From assembly GCA_034770075.1 (NCBI GenBank), contig JAVJAP010000035.1, positions 219,575-283,574 on the forward strand: DNA of 64,000 nt, read 5' to 3'. Under the pieces are notes generated by a model. It ran no database searches, was not told where the DNA came from, and saw only the letters and a program-made list of their open reading frames with translations. The stretch comes from Aralia elata. Its lineage: Eukaryota > Streptophyta > Magnoliopsida > Apiales > Araliaceae. A program made the position numbers and the translations under genes. Positions 55,775 to 64,000 of this stretch are shown here, piece by piece (position 1 is the stretch's first letter; every line of letters begins with the position of its first letter).

Positions 55775-56224
55775 AGTACTACACCATTTTCGTAAGAAAC
55801 ACGATTGCACTTAGCATATGCAACAAGCATTTAAACTCCAAGGTTACCCCCAAGTGGACGAGATATGTCTCGTGAGGGTTTACAGTGAATATACCTAGAA
55901 AATTCAACATTTAAAATAAAATCTAAAACATGGACCTACACATCAAAACAAAATATGTGAAGACCCCCAAACTTGAAACAGAAATTAGCCTTAAAGTATA
56001 CAATAAAAGAAGTTAATGTAAGAACTTCCCTGAAAAGAGATCAGTTGTCACTCTCTGCAATCGCCTCTTATTATCTGTTAAGATGCATGATCCAAAAAAA
56101 AACAAAAAGAAATAAAAAAAATTAACTACAACATAAATACAAGTTTAAATTAAGATCAACTTGATTGAAATCAATATTGAAAAAATATTAGAAAAATAAT
56201 TCCCCAGCAACGGCGTCAAAAACT
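55775..56224 (-). repeat. Internal 5' fragment and primer site of the non-coding LTR element
   Basis: Noncoding. Matches 58713-59110 (AGTACTACACCATTT to TTGATTGAAATCAA). It includes TCCCCAGCAACGGCGTCA at 56201-56218, six bases from the LTR. On the minus strand this reads TGACGCCGTTGCTGGGGA, close to the TGGCGCCGTTGCCGGGGA tRNA-Asp primer site typical of Athila-type gypsy elements. The counterpart copy has lost these bases. Confidence 0.8.
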
Positions 56225-57777
56225 TGTTTGCCTAATTTATTATTAGCAAATACACGCAAATATACGCGATCAACTAGTAATACAATGACAAGAAGAGTAT
56301 CGCTCCCACAAGGAATTAATTCTAATGTTTTCCAAGTATCAATTTTATATCAACTCAATCTTATTTAAATAAATCGATTAACTAAATTAACAATTAAACT
56401 AAACACTAAAATAAATAACTAAATAATAAAATAGAACTAAGTAAATAAATAAATCTAAAAATTCAATTTCACCCAATGTTTCATTCAAATCTCATAACTT
56501 TCCATTTAATTATACGGTCAAGATGAATTGTTAACCCGAAATTCCTAATTTCTTTTATCAGCCTTTACCGATTAGCAATAAAAATATCCATTCTAATTAG
56601 CTTACTATATTTCTATGCAAATTAAATTAGAATAGATTCATTACAATCAAATTCCCCAGTTGGTTACACATGACATATAGGTATATTCATATCCTATACA
56701 CAAATTATGTATTCAATCCTAAGAAGAATAACATAATCACATGTCAATATATTTAGATCTAAATCTATAATCCATCTCTTAATTTATATAGATTATCCCA
56801 ATTAATTATTGATCAGGTAATTACACATAAACACATAAAATATAATGAACCAATTCATATAGTATACCAATCAAATAGAAAGAAATTCAATTTAAACTAT
56901 ACATGAGATTCTGTTAAATTCTTAAATTAAAAACTTGTTCATAGCAGATAAAATTATAATCTTCAAAATATTCAACATCAATGAAAGACAAAAATAAATA
57001 AAAGTTTAAAGAAGAAAATCCGTCTCCCGAAAGTCTTCTATCTCCAAGCTTCATCAATCTCTGACCTCCATCGTTGATGATATCTTGCTTGCTCTTGAAC
57101 TACATAATTTTTGGTAGAGAATTAGCCTCCTATAGTGTTCATTGGCTTTTTCCCAATACCTTTTACAATCCCAAAATAAAAATATTTATACGAGTCTTAT
57201 TGTTCCCAACCCTAATAGAATTAAAATCCTAATTAAAATTACATACATGGTATCCTAATTTTAATAAACTACTATAACAAAATTCATAATTATCTTTCTT
57301 TTCCAAAACTGCTATTAATTTTCATCCTTTTAATCTCCTCGGGATCCACTGAAAATAATAATCAACTGAAAACATCATTGGAAGGTAGCATGGTAGGTCC
57401 CATGAGAAAAAGAAGCCAAAAGGAATCTGCTGGCTGCTTCACTCACCCCGCGCAATGCGCCAATCTTGCCCCAACGCTGCTGCGCTACACACCAGCGTAG
57501 TTGCGCTAGCCTTTGTTCATTCCAGCGCTGTTGCGCTTCAATGTAGCGCAACTGCGCTATATACACTGACTATTTTCCTTCTTTCTTCTGTGCACGCCTT
57601 GCGCGACACCAGCTACAGAAAATTATGATTTTGCCATTGAAACTCTTTTTTTCCTACAAAATAAAATAAAAACAATAAAATAAATAAAAATACTATAAAA
57701 TAATAGAAAATTCTTAAAAACAGAAAAATTATTAAGCCTAAAAATACTTAATTAATAAGTATAAAACTCACTCATCA
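56225..57777 (-). repeat. 3' LTR of the non-coding element
   Basis: From TGTTTGCCTAATTTATT to ACTCACTCATCA. Contains a GCGC-rich cluster with repeated GCTGTTGCGCTTC/GTAGTTGCGCTAG-type words near 57470-57560. Confidence 0.85.
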
Positions 57778-59110
57778 AATACCCACAAACTTAAATATTT
57801 GCTTATCCTCAAGCAAAACACAAACAAAAACTATAAAAAAAAATAAAACGAATAACCAACTACGCGAACATTGAATTAATTTGAAATTAAACATGACCTC
57901 AAAGAATTTTTCTTTTAAAATTTGACAACTCCTATAAAATTTCAAAAATACGCAAAGCCTCAAATTTCAACAACTTATTAGTCATAGTTTACTCAAGACC
58001 CTTTGTGTGTGTGTGTGAATCCAAATGTATCAAACTCGTGAAAAAAACTCAACGAAGCTCACATAATATATCCAATGCATCATAAAAGACATCAAAAAGG
58101 TTAGCATGACAATAAGAACTCTATACGCTTACTTTTCACACCTCAAAACTAATACAAAAAACCATAACTGGAGGATCAAAAGGTTTTTAATACGATAAAC
58201 AAACTATGACTATTGCCACACAAATTTTTTTTTAAACGAGTGCGTTTTACACTCCATCTCGCTTACGCATGTGTTTTATGAGTGAGTACATTTTACGCTC
58301 CATCTCAGCCAACCACGTGACTTTTTTTTTATTATTTTGTTTTCATACTAACTTGATGAATTTTCATAATCATAGAAAAATTTACCTAAATCACTTCCCC
58401 CAAATTATATTTTACCTCATATTACACTTTAAGTTATAACCAAATAAGATACAGAGTTCATAAAATATCTTCCGCAAGCATTTAACATATAAACTTCCTT
58501 AAAGTTAAAACTAGCTAGCTCAACCAAATAGATATGTGCATAAAAGAATTAAAGGGTCTCAAATTAAATAAAAACTAACAAAAAACCAAAATTAAGACTA
58601 AGCAATATCGATCTATCTCTTTTCTAAGAATTATTAAATAAAAAATTAAAATCTCATTGCCAAAAATCTTAAGTTCAATTAATTCATTGCCCAAAAGACA
58701 TTTCCTAAAAACAGTACTACACCATTTCGTAAGAAACACGATTACACTTAGCATATGCAACAAGCCTTTAAACCCCAAGGTTACCCCAAGTGGTCGAGTT
58801 GTGTCTCGTGAGGATTTGCAGTGAATATATCCACAAAATTCAACATTTAAAATAAAATCTCAAACATGCACCTATACATCAAAACAAAATATAAGAAGAC
58901 CCCTAAACGTGAAACTGACATTAGCCTTAAAGTATGCAATAAAGGAAGTTAATGTAAGAACTTCCCTAAAAAGAGGTCAGTTGTCGCTCTTCGCAACCGT
59001 CTCTTATTATCTGCTAAGATGCATGATCTAAAAAAACAAAAAAAATCAAAACAAATTAACTACAACATAAATACAAGTTTAAATTAAGATCAACTTGATT
59101 GAAATCAACT
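57778..59110 (-). other. Internal region of the non-coding LTR element
   Basis: No ORF with recognisable domains. A GT microsatellite (about 58002-58016) and two related GAGTGCGTTTTACACTCCATCTC / GAGTACATTTTACGCTCC words near 58239 and 58283 are visible. Just inside the primer-site end it has lost the tRNA-Asp-like site kept at 56201-56218. Confidence 0.7.
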
Positions 59111-60643
59111 TGTTTGCCTAATTTATTATTAGCAAATATACGCAAGTATACGCGATTGACTGGTAATATAATGGCAAGAAGAATATCGTTCCCACGAAGA
59201 ATTAATTCCAATATTTTTTAAGTACCAATTTTATATCAACTCAATCTTATTTAAACAGGTGGATTAACTAAAATTAACAATTAAACTAAACAATAAAAAT
59301 AAATAACTAAATAATAAAATATAACTAACTAAATAAATAAATCTAAGAATTCAATTTCACCCAATATTTCATTCAAATCTCATAACTTTCCATTTAATTA
59401 TACGGTCACGATGAATTGTTAACCCGGAATTTCTAATTTCTTTTATCAGTCTTTACCAATTAGCAAATAAAAATATCCATTCTAATTAACTTACTATATT
59501 CCTATGCAAATTAAATTAGAATATATTCATTACGATCAAATTCCTCAATTGGTTACATATGACATATAGGTATATTCGTATCCTATACACAAATTATGTA
59601 TTCAATCCTAAGAAAATAACCATAATCTTATGTCATTATATTTAGATCTAAATCTATAATCTATCTCTCAATTTCATATAGATTATCCCAAATAATTACT
59701 GATCAGGTAAATTACACATAAACGCAATAAACTATAATGAACCAATTCATATAGATGCCAATCAAATAGAAAAAATTGAATTTAAACTACACATGAGATT
59801 TTATTAAATTCTTAAATTAAAAACTTGTTCATAGCAGATAAAATTATAATCCTCAAAATATTCAACATCAATGAAAGACAAAAATAAATAAAAGTTTAGA
59901 GAACAAAAACTGTCTCCCGAAAGTCTTCTATCTCCAAGTTTCATCAATCTCTGACCTCCATCGTTGATGATATCTTGCTTGCTCTTGAACTCCCTAATTT
60001 TTGGTAGAGAATTAGCCTCCCATAGTGTTCATTGGCTTTTTCCCAACACCTTTTATAATCCCAAAATAAGAATATTTATAAGAGTTTTATTGTTCCTAAC
60101 CCTAATAAAATTAAAATCCTAATTAAAATTACAAACATTGTATTCTAATTTTAATAAACTACTATAACAAAATTCATAATTATCTTTTTTTTTCCAAAAC
60201 GGCTATTAATTTCCATCCTTTTAATCTCTTCGGGACCCACTGAAAACAATAATCAACTGAAAACATCATTGGAAGGTAGCATGGTAGGTCCCACGGGAAA
60301 AAAAAGCCAAAAGGAATCTGTTGGCTACTTCGCTCACCCCACTCAATGCGTCAATTATGCCCCAGCGCTGCTGCGCTAGCCTTTGTTCATTCCACTGCTG
60401 CGCTTCAATCTAGCGCAGCTGTGCTATAGTCACTGACTGTTTTCCTTCTTTCTTCCTTGCGCACTTTGCACGGAACCAGCTACAGAAGATTATGATTTTG
60501 TCATTGAAACTCCTCCTTCCTACAAAATAAAATAAAAACAATAAAATAAATAAAAATACTATAAAATAACATAAAATATTTAAAAACTCACAAATTGTTA
60601 AGCCTAAAAATACTTAATTAATAGGTATAAAACCCACTTATCA
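59111..60643 (-). repeat. 5' LTR of the non-coding element, next to the TPS promoter
   Basis: Full-length counterpart of 56225-57777 with scattered differences, ending ACCCACTTATCA at 60643. It lies 69 bp from the TPS TATA box and 164 bp from the TPS start codon. Confidence 0.87.
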
Positions 60644-60712
60644 GTTACTATTTATACTTCTTCATCCTAATGTCAATATGGGCAACTGCCCACCATGAGC
60701 AAAGAGTTCTAC

Positions 60713-60720
60713 TATAAATA
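60713..60720 (+). promoter_or_regulatory. TATA box of the terpene synthase pseudogene
   Basis: TATAAATA, 88 bp before the ATG at 60808. That leaves a leader of roughly 55-65 bases, normal for a plant gene. No other promoter element is clear, since the upstream DNA is transposon from 60643 leftwards. Confidence 0.65.
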
Positions 60721-60807
60721 CCGCATAAACGAGCCTTTAAATCCATACCAGTGGCTAAGTGCGAAGAAAGTTATAATTGTATTGTTCTCTTCAATTCTTC
60801 CTTTCAA

Positions 60808-60942
60808 ATGGCTGCTTTTGTTCAGGCTTCACTTAGTGCTTGTTCAACCGTTGTGCCGAATACCATTACTCGTCGCTCAGCAAATTATCACCCTAGCGTT
60901 TGGGGAGACCATTTCCTTGCATACGCTAGCTCTGATCTTGCG
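60808..60942 (+). pseudogene. TPS exon 1, intact
   Basis: 45 codons from ATG 60808 (AAATGGCT context; an in-frame ATG at 60751 lies too close to the TATA box). It has the TPS N-terminal motif RRSANYHPSVWGDHFL (RR-X8-W), which in TPS-a and TPS-b proteins helps cap the active site. It ends with DLA and a GTAAAA donor at 60943. No stop or frameshift. Confidence 0.92.
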
Positions 60943-61157
60943 GTAAAAATTAAATTAATTCCACTAACTATGCACTAGAATTCACTCGTCATCTTCTTTC
61001 TTTAATTTCTTTCTTTTTTTTTTTTTTTACTTATCTTTATCTTTCTTTTTTTTCAGGTTATCAAGAGTAATCCACCATTAATTAAACCAAAAAGTATTAT
61101 TTGGTTCAATTTTTATACCGTGAGAAAATATAAATTAAAATACATATATTTGTGTAG

Positions 61158-61448
61158 AAAACTGGTTGCTGACACAGAGAAACATCAACTACTAAAAGGG
61201 AAGAAGTGAAGAAGATGGTAAGTGGCAGCTGCGGGATGAGCCTCAACAACAAATGAAAATTAATTGATGATATATCCAAACGACTCGGTGTGGCTTTACC
61301 ATTTTTGATAGCTGAGATTTCGACGCTGCATTTAACAGAACATTGAAATATATTGATACCTTTCACCAGCATGACGATTGACCTTTCACACCGTAGCTCT
61401 TTGTTGTCGATTGGCTTTAGACAACATGGACATAATATCTCTTCTTGG
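61158..61448 (+). pseudogene. TPS exon 2, broken
   Basis: Remnants read TEKHQLLK, EEVKKM, KLIDDISKRLGVAL and RQHGHNIS, the order of a TPS second exon, across at least three frame changes. A TGTAG acceptor-like site precedes it and GTAATT follows. Confidence 0.85.
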
Positions 61449-61783
61449 GTAATTCAATTTATGTTCTTTGGATCAATTTAATGGTTTTTTTAAGTTTACA
61501 GTAAATATTATTTAAATAAAGAAAACATATTGGGAATTTATGTCACTTAATTACCTACACTCGCAAGGCAAATCTAACAAACGCGATCCTTTGGTTTAAT
61601 GGCCAAACATATCTTTTTAGTCCCTGTACACTTTTTTTTAGTTGCTCCCATTACCCTCTAGTTTAAAATTTGATTGCATCCCTTAATCATTAAGGCAGTG
61701 GAGTAAAGGGCCGATTTAACCGTTGATTTAAAATATCTCACAATTTGGCCATTGGTTAACCTTAAAAATGAAAAAAAAAACAG

Positions 61784-62166
61784 AATGTGTTTCCACAAAT
61801 TCAAGGACAGCAAACGGGAAATTGCAAGGAGTGCTTGATTAGCGATCCGCGGATGAATGTTAAGGTTTGTACGAGGGGCAACACATCTTAGGGTACATGA
61901 AAAGAAGAAGATTAATACTTTTTGGAAGTGGCACTGGCATTCACCACCTCTCACCATGAGCTTCTCTAAAGTCCCATCTTAAACCAAGTCCTCTTGCAGC
62001 GCAAGGTCGTTCGGTGCCACTTAAGTATCCCCATCCGCAAGGGTTTTAACATAGGTTTGGAAGCGGAGGCATTACATTTCCATTTACCTAGGAAGATGAA
62101 TTCACATAATAAAGTGCTAGCTGAAATTTCGCAAATATTAGACTTCAACCTAATTGCAGACAGTTG
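61784..62166 (+). pseudogene. TPS exon 3, broken
   Basis: 383 bp between an AACAG acceptor and a GTAATC donor. Pieces across changing frames: HKFKDS, KECLISDPRM, ALAFTTSH, VVRCHLSIPIRKGFNIGLE and, in another frame, RRHYISIY, then HNKVLAEIS and ILDFNLIADSW. HYISIY is the hallmark of this TPS exon. Several indels and stops. Confidence 0.87.
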
Positions 62167-62547
62167 GTAATCAGGGATGAGAGCTAGGCCATATTACATA
62201 GGTAACATAGTAAGGCAATTAACGAAGCCAAACTCTATTCAAAAATTGGATCTATTACATTTTTCTTTTCTGGAAGTTACCAAAAAAAAAAAAAAAGTTT
62301 GTTACATTTCTATATGTTTTAATTGATACTAGACTCTAAAATGACCATAAAATTCTCTTAAACATGTCAGCAATTGTAAGTCTTAATTAGTTGAGTATAT
62401 ATCATACCACCACTATTAATATTTTCACACAAATATTAGAAATAAGTTTAGAAAAAGGAAACTTTTTTCTAAAAGTCTTCAATTTACTTACAAATGTTAT
62501 CTCTTAAATTTTGAACAGAAAAAATAAAAATAACAAAGTAAATTTCA
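62167..62547 (+). other. TPS intron 3
   Basis: AT-rich, no gene. Includes a poly-A run at 62282-62296. The preceding intron 2 (61449-61783) holds no recognised insertion; intron 1 (60943-61157) has a T-rich tract near 61010-61050. Confidence 0.6.
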
Positions 62548-62790
62548 GGTGGTGGAAACGAGTTAAATTTTGCATAAAAAACTTCCTTTTGCAAGAGATA
62601 TAGCGTGGTGTGCATGCAACTTTTGGATATTAGGGGTTTAACTTTGAGCCCCAATACATCATTGCCCAAAAGAAAACCATAACCAAAAATAAATATTATA
62701 CGGCTTCAGTTTGCTGATCGACATAAATGAATGTACATGGGAAGTGTACCCACGAAGAAACTTGAGAGTCTTAACTGATGCAATTGAAGG
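62548..62790 (+). pseudogene. TPS exon 4 with a damaged DDXXD metal-binding motif
   Basis: Starts after TTTCAG with RWWK, then KLPFARD, NFWILGV and LRVLTDAIEG. In functional enzymes the DDXXD motif between the last two binds Mg2+ and the diphosphate. Here an extra C at about 62718-62720 breaks the frame between the first two aspartate codons, and the surviving frame reads LIDINECT. Confidence 0.87.
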
Positions 62791-62897
62791 GTACACAGAT
62801 GTGGTGTCAATGCTTACTCTAAACAGAAGAATCATCTCGGTTTTTAAATTTGTAAAATTTTCAGCTTACATTATAATGAAAAATAAATATTGTACAG

Positions 62898-63053
62898 GTG
62901 GGGATAGTGAGTGTTTAATGAGATCAGAAACCGATAATTGCATGAGAGTTTTACCTATCGATCTCCATTTAAATGTTTTACCGTGACAAGGAAGAAAGAG
63001 ATGACAAAGACATGAAGACCATTATAACCGTGTTCACTATGCACCAAAGAGCA
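62898..63053 (+). pseudogene. TPS exon 5, broken
   Basis: After a TACAG acceptor: WDSECL, then NCMRVL, LNV and, in other frames, EMTK and NRVHYA, matching the RWD..YMRVL..LLNVY..EMTKEG..YRVHYAKE order of this exon. A GTAAGA donor follows at 63054. Confidence 0.8.
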
Positions 63054-63409
63054 GTAAGAGGGCATACTAAACAAGTTGAAGTTATCTTCCCTAATATCGT
63101 ATGACAATATGTTTTTAAGTTTTATTAGTAAAGAAAAACGACAATGGTAAAGCATAAAATAGGTTACGAATTTCTAAGCATTACAATGTAGACAAAAGGT
63201 TACAAATGATTCGCCTATTTGTTATATCCGTACGCACCTGCCTAATTCTAAAAGCTCATACAAAAGCAATATTTCTATAATGGTTGAATAAATCTTTGAA
63301 TCAATTTTTTAACTTTACCAAAACCAGATTTCATGAAAATTATACAATTACAATTGCCATATATGATTCATTATTTTATTTTATTTCATTTTTATGTAAC
63401 AATAATTAG

Positions 63410-63672
63410 ATAGGGGCATAACCTATGCAGAAGCTAAGTGGTTTCCAAGTAAGACCTAATGTTCCAACTCTAAGAAGAAATATCTGACGTGGTGTGCACT
63501 GTTGATAGCCGGAGGCTATAAAATGCTGGCAACTTCAATCCATTTGCGGGGAGGAATGGGGGATTATGGCAACCAATGTAAACCTTTTGATTGGGAGTCT
63601 AATAATCCTTTAATTCTTAAAGCAGCATCCGTTATTCGCAGGACATCAGTGACGACATGGTGGGGACATGAT
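63410..63672 (+). pseudogene. TPS exon 6, mostly readable
   Basis: Reads AEAKWF, then, after a stop and frame changes, LLIAGGYKMLATSI, GGMGDYG, FDWESNNPLILKAASVI and WWGHD before a GTAAGT donor. TPS enzymes have a second metal-binding NSE/DTE motif near this exon end; the equivalent of DDIVGHE reads TTWWGHD here, so the residues are lost. Confidence 0.88.
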
Positions 63673-63854
63673 GTAAGTATAAGCAAAATCGATGGACGTT
63701 TAGGTTTAAATATATGTATCATTCGTTTCAAAAATAATATGGTTAAATGTACTAATTAAGTATTAATCTAGTTATAAAATACTTGATTTTTTTTTTTCTT
63801 CGCTAATTAAAATTGATTTGTTGTTGTGTAATACTATATTATATGGTTATGCAG

Positions 63855-64000
63855 AAGATCAGGTAGACGTATCCACAGCAGTTGAGAATTGTGTTACATT
63901 AATACAACATGATGTTACATAAGCAAGAAACTCAAGCAGAACTTCAGAAACAAATAACAAATGCATGGAAAGATATGAATCAAGAGTGCCTTCGTCCAAC
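63855..64000 (+). pseudogene. TPS exon 7, start only
   Basis: After a TATGCAG acceptor: VSTAVENC in one frame, then HKQETQAELQKQITNAWKDMNQECL in another, typical of the last TPS exon. A one-base shift near 63908-63916 separates them, with a TAA in the first frame. Cut by the window edge. Confidence 0.88.

Larger units (their letters stand above)
56225..60643 (-). mobile_element. Non-autonomous LTR retrotransposon without coding capacity
   Basis: Two direct LTRs, 56225-57777 (3') and 59111-60643 (5'), about 1.55 kb, each bounded by TG/CA, with a 1333-bp internal region (57778-59110). I find no gag, RT or integrase motif in it. The internal region ends, on the minus strand, with AAGTTTGTGGGTATT, a polypurine-like tract against the 3' LTR. 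No matching target duplication is found: the right flank is GTTAC and the left LTR continues into another internal fragment (55775-56224). That gives an LTR-internal-LTR-internal chain, as unequal recombination would produce. Confidence 0.8.
60808..64000 (+). pseudogene. Terpene synthase (TPS-a-like) pseudogene, seven exons, 3' end outside the window
   Basis: Seven exon remnants in order with GT-AG-like borders: 60808-60942, about 61158-61448, 61784-62166, 62548-62790, 62898-63053, 63410-63672, and 63855 to past the edge. Seven exons with six introns is the known layout of class III plant TPS genes, and the third (383 bp) and sixth (263 bp) are near usual lengths. Exon 1 has the RR-X8-W motif; with no transit peptide visible before it, a cytosolic sesquiterpene synthase is likely, acting on farnesyl diphosphate. 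Frameshifts and stops occur in exons 2 to 7. The DDXXD metal-binding motif in exon 4 is disrupted. The gene cannot make an active enzyme. The right flank beyond 64000 is unseen. Confidence 0.9.

Noticed and set aside
57375..57566. 63-codon minus-strand ORF with a repeated AQLR..AQQRW pattern
   Set aside because: Comes from the GCGC-rich word repeat in the LTR; not present as an open frame in the other LTR copy.
60695..60946. ORF in another frame overlapping TPS exon 1
   Set aside because: The TPS frame from ATG 60808 has the conserved RR-X8-W motif and a splice donor; this frame has neither.

Overview
This is plant nuclear DNA, most likely from a eudicot: AT-rich, dense in nested LTR retrotransposons, with En/Spm-type CACTA transposons and one spliced angiosperm-type gene. 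Nearly everything is mobile DNA. The only host gene I can support is a decayed, seven-exon terpene synthase (TPS, TPS-a-like) entering at the right edge. I see no rRNA, tRNA, CRISPR array or prokaryotic-type operon.

Layout. (1) 88-12664 is a nearly complete Ty3/gypsy chromovirus (Tekay/Del-like) with 3.3-kb LTRs, a 5-bp target duplication, an extra coiled-coil ORF before gag, and two one-base frameshifts in an otherwise well-preserved pol. (2) About 14931-23215 is a degenerate Ty1/copia element. It carries a 289-bp inverted copy of its own integrase between gag and pol, and its RNase H is split by a 2.8-kb solo LTR (19456-22281). (3) 23310-29165 is an ~815-bp direct duplication whose second copy holds a 4.2-kb solo LTR (24456-28678). 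(4) 29991-31702 is a fragment of a CACTA element (TNP2 C-terminus plus start of a second gene), interrupted by a 742-bp hAT-like element with an 8-bp target duplication. (5) 31796-39225 is a three-copy ~625-bp tandem repeat, interrupted by a 396-bp foldback element (9-bp duplication) and a 5.1-kb CACTA element (33959-39098, TAT duplication) with a broken, 3'-truncated TNP2 gene. (6) 40996-41476 is the end of another CACTA element. (7) 41477-55315 is a second, heavily decayed copia copy of the same LTR family; it contains a solo LTR of its own family (43210-45016) and a minus-strand Ty3/gypsy chromovirus (45952-52930). (8) 55316-60643 is a minus-strand chain of non-coding LTR-element pieces with a tRNA-Asp-like primer site. 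(9) 60713-64000 holds the TPS TATA box and pseudogene.

Target-site duplications give relative ages: the copia elements and tandem repeats are older hosts, while the solo LTRs, foldback, hAT-like, CACTA and gypsy elements came later. By LTR divergence judged by eye, the Tekay-like element is the youngest complete insertion (about ten substitutions in 3.3 kb). All coordinates come from reading the sequence. Lineage names below superfamily level are from recalled family features and were not checked against a database.
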